From NCBI GenBank assembly GCA_016932475.1, contig JAFGCU010000060.1, positions 1 to 47,144 of the forward strand: a stretch of 47,144 bases of DNA. Direction: 5' to 3'. The notes beneath the pieces are model-generated. The model was given only the letters and a program-made list of their open reading frames with translations, did no database searches and had not been told where the DNA came from. Positions 27,250-35,119 of this stretch are shown piece after piece (the first letter of the stretch is position 1; every line of letters starts with the position of its first letter). Made by a program: the position numbers and the translations under genes. The stretch is from Anaerolineales bacterium. GTDB taxonomy: Bacteria > Chloroflexota > Anaerolineae > Anaerolineales > RBG-16-64-43.

Positions 27250-28200
27250 TTAAGCAACGATATGGGTTCCGGTCAGACCGATCAGGGCGCGCAGCATGTT
27301 TTGGGTATCGGTGATGATCACGTGCTGCCCGCCGTGTTCCAGAAAGTCAACGGCCGCCTCGATTTTCGGCTCCATGCTCCCCTTGCCGAATTGTCCCTGG
27401 GCGAGATAGCGTCCGGCTTCCTCGACGGATAACCGGTCCAGCCAACGGACATTCGGCTGCTTGAAATCCAAAGCCACTTTTTCCACATCGGTCGAGATCA
27501 GCAGCAGATCCGCGCGGATGGAATGCGCCAGCAGGGCGGAGGCCCGGTCTTTGTCGATCACCGCTTCCACCCCGATCAGCCCGCCGTGTTCATCCTCGAC
27601 CACCGGTATTCCGCCGCCCCCGACCGCGATCACGGTGAACCCGGCGTTGGCGAGGGTCTGGATGACGTCCTGCTGGACGATGCGGATCGGCGCCGGGGAG
27701 GGCACCAGGCGGCGCCAGCCGCGGCCGGCATCTTCGCCGACCGTCCAGCCGTCCTTGTTACGGCGCACCTTGGCGGCCCGGACATCCATGAAGGACCCGA
27801 TCGGCTTGGATGGATTGGCAAATGCGGGATCGTTTTTATCCACCAGGGTCTCGGTAACGACGGTTGCGGCGTGGTTCTTCATCCCGCGCCGGCGGAACTC
27901 GTTGATCAGCGCCATCTGCAGCATGTACCCGATCGAACCCTGGGTGTTGGCGCCGCAATGGTCGAGCGGGATGGTGAACAATTCGTGCTCGGTCAATTCC
28001 GAGCGCCGGAGGATGAACCCGACCTGCGGGCCGTTGCCGTGGGTGATGATGACGTCCCAACCGGCCTGGATGATCGAAGCGATCCGGGCCATCGCCGTGC
28101 AGGCGGCCGCGTACTGGTCCGGGAGGGCTTCCTTCCCCTTCCCGCTGATCAGCGCATTCCCGCCGACGGCGACGACCGCAAGCTTCTTCTTCATCATCAT
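27250..28200 (-). CDS. arcC: Carbamate kinase
   Basis: 316-aa amino-acid-kinase-fold enzyme that makes ATP from carbamoyl phosphate and ADP. AVGGNALI at the start, THGNGPQVGFILRR, GSFMDVRAA, VIAVGGGGIPVV, the VEAVIDKDRASALLA active-site segment, LLISTDVEKVAL and GSMEPKIEAAVDFLEHGG are all present. No arginine deiminase or ornithine carbamoyltransferase gene is adjacent, so its carbamoyl phosphate source is not shown here. Three ATG codons in a row start the gene. A weak TATAGG box 8 nt upstream raises the possibility of a leaderless start. Confidence 0.95.
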   Translation of the reverse strand: MMMKKKLAVVAVGGNALISGKGKEALPDQYAAACTAMARIASIIQAGWDVIITHGNGPQVGFILRRSELTEHELFTIPLDHCGANTQGSIGYMLQMALINEFRRRGMKNHAATVVTETLVDKNDPAFANPSKPIGSFMDVRAAKVRRNKDGWTVGEDAGRGWRRLVPSPAPIRIVQQDVIQTLANAGFTVIAVGGGGIPVVEDEHGGLIGVEAVIDKDRASALLAHSIRADLLLISTDVEKVALDFKQPNVRWLDRLSVEEAGRYLAQGQFGKGSMEPKIEAAVDFLEHGGQHVIITDTQNMLRALIGLTGTHIVA

Positions 28201-28208
28201 CGATTTAT

Positions 28209-28217
28209 CCTATACCA
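28209..28217 (-). promoter_or_regulatory. Possible extended -10 of arcC
   Basis: Minus strand TGG followed by TATAGG (28209-28214), predicting a start near 28202, two bases before the ATG. The last two -10 bases deviate from consensus. Confidence 0.35.
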
Positions 28218-28306
28218 GAATTCCCGATAAATCCACAAGCGCACCTTCCCATCCGCGCGTGCGGGAGAAATTTTGCGGGATGTTAATCCCGGCCCAATGC
28301 GCGCGG

Positions 28307-28315
28307 TGCTAGAAT
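28307..28315 (+). promoter_or_regulatory. Extended -10 promoter of polX
   Basis: TGC followed by TAGAAT (28310-28315). The predicted start near 28322 gives a leader of about 29 nt containing the GGAGG at 28342. Confidence 0.55.
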
Positions 28316-28350
28316 GTCCAAAGCCAACCTGGAAATTCCCCGGAGGCTCC

Positions 28351-30075
28351 ATGAACAACCGCGAACTGGCCGACACCTTCACCCTGATCGCCGATCTTTC
28401 GGAGATCAAAGGCGAGATCATCTATAAGACTCTCGCCTACCGCAAAGCCGCCGAAAGCCTGGCCGCGCTCGACCGCGATGCCAGGGATTATTGGAAAGAA
28501 GGCAAGCTGCGCGAGATCCCCGGCGTGGGGGAGGCGATCGCCGAAAAGATCGAAGAACTGCTGAAGACCGGCAAATTAAAATTCCTCACACAGTTGAAGA
28601 AAGAAGTCCCGCCCAGCCTGACCGAATGGCTGAAGATCCCCGGGCTTGGGCCGAAGAAGGCCGGCCTGATCTGGAAGTCGTTGAAGATAAAGACTCTTCC
28701 GCAGCTGGAGAAGGCGGCCCGCGCCGGGAAGCTCCGGGATCTGCCGGGGATGGGCGCCAAATCCGAAGCCGCAATCCTGGCCGGGATCGAAAGCCTGGCG
28801 CGGCGTTCGGGAAGGATCCCGCTCGGGCGGGCTTACCCGCTGGCGCAGGAAATCGCGGCCGCGCTGAAAAAAGTTCCGGGTGTGACCGCCGCGGAACCGG
28901 CCGGCAGCCTGCGCCGGATGCGTTCGGATGTCGGCGACATCGATATCCTTGTCGCAGCCGCGGATTCCAAACCGGTGATGGAGGCGTTCACGCGCCTGCC
29001 CGGCGTGGCGCGCATCCTGGGGCGGGGCGAAATTAAATCCAGCGTCGAATTCGGAGACGGCGTCCGCGCCCAGGTCTGGGTTCATCCTCCGCAACGGTTC
29101 GGCACTGCGCTGCAGTATGCTACCGGGTCGAAGGATCACAATGTCGCGCTGCGCGAGCTTGCGCTCAAAAAGGGGCTTTCCCTATCCGAACACGCGCTCA
29201 AGCGGGTGAGTGACGGGAAGGAAATCCTGTGCGCAGAGGAAGAGGCGGTCTACCGGGCGCTTAGCCTGCCGTGGATCCCGCCCGAACTGCGCGAGAACCG
29301 CGGCGAGGTGGAGGCCGCGATCGCGGGGAAAATGCCGGATCTCATCGAAATAAAGGACATTGTGGGTGATTTCCATATCCATACCACCGGCAGCGACGGC
29401 GTGCTGAGTGTTCTGGAAGTCGCCAAGGCCGCGGTCCGGCGGGGACGAAAGGTGATCGCGATAACCGATCATTCGGCTGGTTTGGGGATCGCAGGCGGCT
29501 TGGATATCGCCCGACACGGGAGGCAGGCGGAGGAGATTCGCCGGGCGCAGGAGGCGCTCGGGGATGCCATCACGATCCTGCATGGAAGCGAAGTGGAAAT
29601 CCGCGCCGATGGGACGCTGGACTATCCGGATGAATTCCTGGCGGGGCTGGATCTGGTGGTGGCTTCGCTGCATGTCGGTCTGCGCCAGCCGCGCGAGAAG
29701 GTCACCGCGCGCGCGTTGAAAGCCATCCGGAACCCGCATGTCGACATCATCGCCCATCCGACCGGCCGACTGCTTCCGGAAAGGGAAGGCGCGGATCTGG
29801 ACATGGAAGCGGTGTTCGCGGCGGCCGCGCAAACCGGGGTCGCTCTCGAGATCAACTCCCATCCGAGCCGGCTCGATCTTGACGATCCGCATGCCCGCCG
29901 CGCGAAGGAACTCGGCATCCCGATCGCGATCGACACCGACGCGCACTCCGAGGAGGATCTGGACCGGCTGTTCTTCGGGGTGGCGATCGCCCGGCGCGCG
30001 TGGCTTAAGAAGGAAGATGTGATCAATACCTGGCCGGTGGAAATACTGCTGAGTTGGTTGAAGAAAAGAACCTAA
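28351..30075 (+). CDS. polX: DNA polymerase X family protein with PHP exonuclease domain
   Basis: 574 aa in the bacterial PolX layout. Two helix-hairpin-helix motifs (about residues 55-62 and 95-102), a pol-beta palm with GSLRRMRSDVGDIDILV (Asp196 and Asp198), and a C-terminal PHP domain (from about 338) with DFHIHTTGSDG, ITDHSAGLGIAGG, LHGSEVEI and a final DTDAHSEEDL. PHP metal ligands look intact, so 3'-5' exonuclease or phosphodiesterase activity is likely. The usual third palm Asp, in the VDLRVV strand, is Gln241 here (RAQVWV), so polymerase activity is doubtful. GGAGG precedes ATG 28351. The gene converges with uppP over a very long inverted repeat. Confidence 0.93.
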   Translation: MNNRELADTFTLIADLSEIKGEIIYKTLAYRKAAESLAALDRDARDYWKEGKLREIPGVGEAIAEKIEELLKTGKLKFLTQLKKEVPPSLTEWLKIPGLGPKKAGLIWKSLKIKTLPQLEKAARAGKLRDLPGMGAKSEAAILAGIESLARRSGRIPLGRAYPLAQEIAAALKKVPGVTAAEPAGSLRRMRSDVGDIDILVAAADSKPVMEAFTRLPGVARILGRGEIKSSVEFGDGVRAQVWVHPPQRFGTALQYATGSKDHNVALRELALKKGLSLSEHALKRVSDGKEILCAEEEAVYRALSLPWIPPELRENRGEVEAAIAGKMPDLIEIKDIVGDFHIHTTGSDGVLSVLEVAKAAVRRGRKVIAITDHSAGLGIAGGLDIARHGRQAEEIRRAQEALGDAITILHGSEVEIRADGTLDYPDEFLAGLDLVVASLHVGLRQPREKVTARALKAIRNPHVDIIAHPTGRLLPEREGADLDMEAVFAAAAQTGVALEINSHPSRLDLDDPHARRAKELGIPIAIDTDAHSEEDLDRLFFGVAIARRAWLKKEDVINTWPVEILLSWLKKRT

Positions 30076-30079
30076 AAAG

Positions 30080-30182
30080 AATAGACAGGATCGACAGGAT
30101 TATTCCAGGATTTACAGGATTTTCAAGTAAGGGGCGGACGGCCGTCCGCCCTTTACTTGAAATCCTGTAAATCCTGTCTATT
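30080..30182. terminator. Very long inverted repeat between polX and uppP, probable two-way terminator
   Basis: The core TCAAGTAAGGGGCGGACGG (30123-30141) is complementary to 30142-30160. The pairing continues outward over about 20 more bp of GACAGGATTTACAGGATT-type sequence to 30080/30182, interrupted by a 1-nt bulge and one extra 20-nt unit (about 30092-30111) in the left arm. The outer arms are built from the direct repeat (GA/TT)ACAGGATT. Confidence 0.7.
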
Positions 30183-30193
30183 GCTTTTCCCCG

Positions 30194-31060
30194 TTATCGT
30201 TTAACAAGCGCCACGGCGGCGACGAGAATTGCTAATCCCCAGCGATAATATACAAACACATCGATCGGATGTTTACGGAGGAAGTTCACCAGGAAGCGCA
30301 TGCAGAAGAATCCGCTGACGGCCGCCGCGAGAAAGCCGGTTGCGAACAGGACCAGCTCGGAGGAGTTGAGCGCGCCCGTGCCTGCGTCCGAGATCACATT
30401 CCACAGGCTCTTCACGCCGGCGCCGGCGATGATCGGCGCGGACAGCAGGAAGGAGAACCGCGCGGCGTCTTCGCGTTTAATGCCGAGCGCGAGACCCGAA
30501 GCGATGGTGGCTCCCGAGCGTGAAACACCGGGAAAGATCGCCAGCGCCTGGGAGAGACCGATCAGAATCGTCTGGACCAGATTCAGCTTTTCCAGACCCT
30601 GGGTATGGCGGGCTAGCCGGTCGGCCAGCAGCAGGATCAGGCCGAAGCCAGCGATGATCGCGGCCATCACGAGCATGGCGCCGGCGGCGATCGGCGCACC
30701 GGGCTTATGGAACAGGTCGTCGATGGCGCCTTCGAACAGGAATCCCGCGATCGCTCCCGGAATAGTCCCGATGACGAGCAGCCAGGCCAGCCGGCGGTCG
30801 GGATCCGGGTTAACCCGCCGCTCCAAGAGGCTTTGAAAAAACGCGCGGATCAGTCGGACCCAATCTTTGGCAAAGAAGACCAGCACCGCGGCGAGCGTTC
30901 CCAGGTGCAGCGCGACGTCGAAGGGCAGGCTGGTGAGCGCCGGATCGGTCCACCCGAACAGCCAGGGGACGATGATCAGATGGGCGGAACTCGAGACGGG
31001 GATGAACTCGGTTGCGCCCTGGACGAGCCCGAGAATGATGGATTGGAGTATGGCGATCGG
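30194..31060 (-). CDS. uppP: Undecaprenyl-diphosphate phosphatase
   Basis: 288-aa membrane enzyme that recycles the lipid carrier for cell-wall synthesis and gives bacitracin tolerance. Family motifs are QGATEFIPVSSSAHL (about residues 15-29, with the catalytic Glu) and FPGVSRSGATIASG (about residue 175 onward, with the catalytic Arg/Ser). About eight membrane helices. GGAGGG precedes ATG 31060; the frame reaching 31147 is unsupported. Transcribed divergently from the substrate-binding protein at 31319. Confidence 0.95.
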   Translation of the reverse strand, partial: PIAILQSIILGLVQGATEFIPVSSSAHLIIVPWLFGWTDPALTSLPFDVALHLGTLAAVLVFFAKDWVRLIRAFFQSLLERRVNPDPDRRLAWLLVIGTIPGAIAGFLFEGAIDDLFHKPGAPIAAGAMLVMAAIIAGFGLILLLADRLARHTQGLEKLNLVQTILIGLSQALAIFPGVSRSGATIASGLALGIKREDAARFSFLLSAPIIAGAGVKSLWNVISDAGTGALNSSELVLFATGFLAAAVSGFFCMRFLVNFLRKHPIDVFVYYRWGLAILVAAVALVKR

Positions 31061-31225
31061 CATGGATTTGGCGTTCCCTCCAGGGGGGAAATCATAACCG
31101 AAAACCGGTCCTTCGGCGCGAATTCCGGATTGGCAGGCAAATTCCAATCCCTTACTGCCGCAAAGTGATTTTCCTCATGCGATCCGGAGTGCAGTTGGCA
31201 GTGGTTCGGCGGGTAATGCCGGATG

Positions 31226-31231
31226 TATAAT
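31226..31231 (+). promoter_or_regulatory. Possible -10 of the solute-binding protein gene
   Basis: TATAAT directly preceded by TG, about 80 nt upstream of the start codon. The -35 is weak (TGGTTC at 18 bp). Confidence 0.4.
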
Positions 31232-31318
31232 TATTTTTCGATCGGCGGCCGGCACGGCAACCCGCCGATGAGGGGCAGCATTCATCTCCATTCGAATCCG
31301 GAACCACAAGGAGAAGAC

Positions 31319-32845
31319 ATGAACAAGAGGGCAATCCTTACGTTTATCGCGCTGCTCGGCATCGCCGCCTTTGCCTGCAACAGCGTGCCCTTCCTCGCCG
31401 GGTCGACGGATGCTCCGGCGATGGCCGAAACGGCCGATACCGGGGGGGAAGAATCGGCCCGGGCGGAGAACCCAACTCCGGAGGAGGCAGCGCAACCGGA
31501 GGATACGCCTGCTCCCGAAGATGCCTGCGGTGGACAGGAGGAGGGAACGGTTGAAGTCCGTTGGTTCATCGGCATGGGCACCGGGACCGATCCGGTCCAG
31601 GTCCGGGCCGAGCAGGAAGTGGTGAAAAATTTTAACAACTCGCAGGATAAGATCCGGCTGGTAATGGAAATCGTTCCCTACGATTCGGCCAAAGACGTGC
31701 TTTCCACTCAGATCGCCTCCGGAAACGGCCCGGATATCATCGGCCCCGTCGGGTGGGGCGGTTCGAACGCCTTCCATGGACAGTGGCTGGATCTCGCACC
31801 CTACATCGAATGCTCCGGATACGATACCTCGCAGTTTAATTCGTCGCTGGTCGATATGTATGAGACCTCGGAAGGAACCGTGGGCCTGCCCTTCGCCGTG
31901 TATCCTTCGATGTTGTTCTACCGGAGGCAGCTCTTCGACGAGGCCGGCATGAATTACCCGCCGAAATCATACGGGGAAAAATACGTTATGCCGAATGGAA
32001 CGGAACTCGACTGGAATTGGGATACGCTCCGTGAGGTGGCCCGGATGCTGACGATTGATACCGCCGGAAGGAATTCGGCGGAATCCGGTTTCAATAAAAA
32101 TGCGGTCATGCAGTACGGTTTCACCTGGCAATGGCAAAACCATCCCAATTATTGGGGTTCTTACTGGGCTGGCGGTTCCATGGTGGCGGAAGACGGCAGA
32201 ACCGCCCAGGCCCCGGAGGCGTGGGTGGAATCCTGGAAATGGAGTTATGAAGGGATTTGGGGTTCACAGCCGTTCATGGGAAACGCGGCTGTGGAAGGCA
32301 GCCAGGAGTACAACGGCGGGAATCCCTTTGACAGCGGGAGAATCGCGATGATCGTCCATCCGCTTTGGTTCACCTGCTGCATCGGCAACGTCCGGGATTG
32401 GGATGCGGCTGCGATCCCGTCCTATAACGGCGTGGTCGGCGGCCGGATCGACGCGGATACCTTCCGCATCTGGAAGGGGACCAAGCACCCGCTGGCGGCA
32501 TTCATCGCGATGACCTACCTCGTGGGAGAAGGGGTGGATATCCTCATCATGGGCAGCGAGGATATACCCGCCGCCTACGGCGCGCTACCCGCCCGGACCG
32601 CAAACCAGGCAGCGTGGCGGGCGGCCAGGGAACAGCAGTTCCCCTGGGTGAAGAATTGGGACGCCGTCCTGGCGGGGTTGAGTTACCCGGATGTTCCGAG
32701 CGCGGAAAGCTACATGCCGAACTACAACGAGGCTTGGACGCGCGGCAACACCTTCGCCGACCTGCTGCGGAATACGCGAGACTTGAACCTGGACAAGGAG
32801 ATTGATACCTACCTGGCCGACCTGGATGTGATTTTCTCCAAGTAG
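31319..32845 (+). CDS. Extracellular solute-binding lipoprotein (ABC sugar type)
   Basis: 508 aa. A signal peptide with Cys20 as probable lipid-anchor site (the AFAC lipobox is not ideal), an acidic Pro/Glu-rich linker to about residue 75, then a type 2 periplasmic binding fold. The VRWFIGMGTGTDPVQVRAEQEVVKNF-type start (split: VRWFIGMGTG, then VVKNFNNSQDKIRL), SGNGPDIIGPVGWGGSNAF and a Trp-rich C-terminal lobe fit carbohydrate binders. AAGGAG precedes ATG 31319. A terminator follows directly and no permease or ATPase genes are adjacent, so it is a second orphan binding protein in this window. Confidence 0.9.
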   Translation: MNKRAILTFIALLGIAAFACNSVPFLAGSTDAPAMAETADTGGEESARAENPTPEEAAQPEDTPAPEDACGGQEEGTVEVRWFIGMGTGTDPVQVRAEQEVVKNFNNSQDKIRLVMEIVPYDSAKDVLSTQIASGNGPDIIGPVGWGGSNAFHGQWLDLAPYIECSGYDTSQFNSSLVDMYETSEGTVGLPFAVYPSMLFYRRQLFDEAGMNYPPKSYGEKYVMPNGTELDWNWDTLREVARMLTIDTAGRNSAESGFNKNAVMQYGFTWQWQNHPNYWGSYWAGGSMVAEDGRTAQAPEAWVESWKWSYEGIWGSQPFMGNAAVEGSQEYNGGNPFDSGRIAMIVHPLWFTCCIGNVRDWDAAAIPSYNGVVGGRIDADTFRIWKGTKHPLAAFIAMTYLVGEGVDILIMGSEDIPAAYGALPARTANQAAWRAAREQQFPWVKNWDAVLAGLSYPDVPSAESYMPNYNEAWTRGNTFADLLRNTRDLNLDKEIDTYLADLDVIFSK

Positions 32846-32891
32846 AGCGCGGGTTTTCCGGAAAAACACGCAGGGTATATTACAATGGAAC

Positions 32892-32921
32892 GGGCTGGAG
32901 GAAACTCCGGTCCTTTTTTTT
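32892..32921 (+). terminator. Terminator of the solute-binding protein gene
   Basis: GGGCTGGAG (32892-32900) pairs with CTCCGGTCC (32905-32913) through two G-T wobbles and a GAAA loop, followed by eight T. Confidence 0.85.
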
Positions 32922-33089
32922 ATAGGATCCAGCCCGGGTCTGCCTGACTCAGGGGGCAGGGTGGAGGCTCAAGCGGGTTGCGGAGAATTGGAGGAAGAGG
33001 GTCCGTCCCGGAAGCCAAATCGCGCGTCTGCCCCTCCGGCTCATCTCACGGGAAGGAAGGGCAGCATGTACGGGCGGACGCGCCCCGAA

Positions 33090-33950
33090 TTACGGGCAGG
33101 CTTGCCGCCACGCATCCAGATTGCGGTGTTTGAGGATCGCCTGGATCCCGAGCGCCTTCGCCTGCGGACAGAATTTCTCAAGGGTCATTCCAGTATCGGT
33201 ATATTCCGCATCCAGGACAAGTTTCCCGCTTTGCAGGAAGGGCATCAGCAATTCGCACCATCCCTGCTCGAAGCAATCCTCCGCCAGCGCGAAATCGAAA
33301 TCGAGGAATAGTTCCCGCGCCTGATCCGCGTCGTTCTTCAACGCGATCGCCAGGCCGCGCGCGTGGGCGGCCTGCGCCAGCCAGCGGTTGAACCTCAGCT
33401 GGTCTTCGGCGGTGATCGGAAATCCGGTTTCATTCTGATACCCGTCGATGTTGTCGGGCTCGATCCCATCGAAGCCTTTGGCTTTGCACAGATCCATCCG
33501 GGCCAGCAGGACCGGTTCCAACAGGTCGATGCGGCGGATATCGAGCCACTGCTCGCCCTCCCAACCCTCGTAATCCCTTCCGAGTGTTTCCGCCGGGAAT
33601 TGGGCGGCATCCGGACGCCAATCCTCCCGACTCCCCACGCTGATGTAACAGATCGCCCGCCGGCCCTGCAAATGCAGCGAGGCGACGACTTCCGCGCTGG
33701 TGTCGAAGGCATCCAGGTCGTATACATCCGCGTCAAACGAAGTGTCGACCTCGTCTCCGGCGAGCTGCCATTGCCAGCTCATCTGCGGTCCGGGCAGCCA
33801 CCGGCCGGAATCCGAGCCGGTGGGAGAGGTAGTTACGGCGGAGGGATACCCGGCACTGGCGGCCGGCGTGGACAAATCCGCCGCCGGCGCCAGCAGGAGG
33901 CAGCCTGTTTCCAGCAGGAAAAATGGGACGATCCATTTTAGGATGCGCAT
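33090..33950 (-). CDS. GH114-type secreted glycosidase (endo alpha-1,4 polygalactosaminidase-like)
   Basis: 286 aa with an N-terminal membrane or signal segment (ILKWIVPFFLLETGCLLLA) and a Ser/Thr linker. A TIM-barrel domain of the GH114 type starts at about residue 55: WQWQL, ICYISVGSREDWRPD, then GEQWLDIR and GFDGIEPDNIDGYQN, whose acidic residues are the likely catalytic ones. Family members cleave galactosaminogalactan-type exopolysaccharides. ATG 33950 is preferred to TTG 33956. No ribosome binding site is obvious. The neighbours do not form a carbohydrate cluster, so the substrate is only a family-level inference. Confidence 0.85.
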   Translation of the reverse strand: MRILKWIVPFFLLETGCLLLAPAADLSTPAASAGYPSAVTTSPTGSDSGRWLPGPQMSWQWQLAGDEVDTSFDADVYDLDAFDTSAEVVASLHLQGRRAICYISVGSREDWRPDAAQFPAETLGRDYEGWEGEQWLDIRRIDLLEPVLLARMDLCKAKGFDGIEPDNIDGYQNETGFPITAEDQLRFNRWLAQAAHARGLAIALKNDADQARELFLDFDFALAEDCFEQGWCELLMPFLQSGKLVLDAEYTDTGMTLEKFCPQAKALGIQAILKHRNLDAWRQACP

Positions 33951-34120
33951 GGTCAAGAATCCATGAAGGCGGACGGGTTACGTGGATTGTACACGGAACG
34001 GCCAACCGGGTTCTCCACCGGGGGCATCCGATGCTGTGCGGGACGCACCGCTGCAGAGACGGAAGCATGAATCTGTCCTCCGCGAACAAGGTAAAATTGG
34101 AGGCCGATGGAGGGCAGTCT

Positions 34121-34801
34121 ATGATTAAGATCAGTCCGACCTGGACATCGGAATACCCGGATGCGCACGCGGGCGTCCTCGTTCTGAAGGGCGTCATCAA
34201 TCCGGCGCACAATGCGGATTTGGACGCGCGCAAGGGCGAATTGGAGACGCGGCTGCGCAGCCGCTTCGCCGGGTTCGACCGTCCGGCGCTGCGGCAGCTC
34301 CCCGAATTGCGGGCGTACGACGCGTATTACAGCCGCTTCAAGAAAACCTATCACATCCAGCTCCAGCTTGAATCGATCGTCTTCAAGGGGAAATCGATCC
34401 CCGCCGTCGCCGCATTGGTCGAAGCGATGTTCATGGCCGAGATGGAAGACCTGCTGCTGACGGCCGGGCACGATCTGGATGCCGTGCGGCTGCCGCTCAC
34501 ACTCGATGCCTCGAACGGCGGCGAGGCCTACACGCTCCTGCGCGGCGAGGCGCAGACGCTCAAGACCGGGGACATGTACATCCGCGACGGGGAGGGCGTG
34601 ATATCGAGCATCCTCTATGGTCCGGACCAGCGCACCCAAATCCGTCCGGAAACGAAGAACGCGGTTTTCACGGCATACGCGCCGGCGGGCATACCCGCGC
34701 AGGCGGTGGATACCCACCTCCGGCACATTCGCGATAATATCCTGGTGTTCGCGCCGGAGGCGGTGACGGAATTGCTCGAGGTGTTCGGCGGGAGCGGATA
34801 A
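34121..34801 (+). CDS. B3/B4 tRNA-binding domain protein
   Basis: 226 aa, cytosolic, matching the B3/B4 domain found in the beta subunit of phenylalanyl-tRNA synthetase and in stand-alone homologues: FKKTYHIQLQLESI, a PAVAALVEAMFMAEMEDLLLTAGHD helix pair (split around FMAEM), then LRGEAQTLKTGDMYIRDGEGVISSILYG. Stand-alone proteins of this kind are suspected to edit mischarged aminoacyl-tRNA, but that is unproven here. GGAGGG precedes ATG 34121 at good spacing. Monocistronic. Confidence 0.85.
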   Translation: MIKISPTWTSEYPDAHAGVLVLKGVINPAHNADLDARKGELETRLRSRFAGFDRPALRQLPELRAYDAYYSRFKKTYHIQLQLESIVFKGKSIPAVAALVEAMFMAEMEDLLLTAGHDLDAVRLPLTLDASNGGEAYTLLRGEAQTLKTGDMYIRDGEGVISSILYGPDQRTQIRPETKNAVFTAYAPAGIPAQAVDTHLRHIRDNILVFAPEAVTELLEVFGGSG

Positions 34802-34885
34802 TCTTTCTCGCCGCCAAGCCCGCCCCGGTTGGGCCGGGCCGAGGGCGCAAAGACCATCGCGCTTTTTTTTACGGCTGCTGAGCCT

Positions 34886-35090
34886 GTCGATCGTCATGCC
34901 GGCGCCTGCCCTCCGAGCGATGAGCGCCGGCGGTTTCCCGGTGCGAAGTTCTCGCGAGCGGGGGACGGATCCCGGCTCGCTTCCGGTTCATGAGCCGGGA
35001 TGAATGCAGAGCGGGGGTGAACTTGGCCGGCATCCATGATCCGCGAAAAGCACTGGACCCCGGCTTCGAGCACGCCGGGGTGACGGAAGA
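34886..35090. repeat. Dispersed intergenic repeat, related to 1-175
   Basis: GATCGTCATGCCGGCG, GGATCCCGGCTCGC, ACTTGGCCGGCATCCATGAT (35021-35040) and CACGCCGGGGTGACGG are the recognisable blocks. The third matches 41-60 at 18 of 20 positions. It fills the gap between the B3/B4 and C25-like genes. Confidence 0.6.
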
Positions 35091-35119
35091 AACCGATAAG
35101 GAAGCAAACGGAGGGTGGA

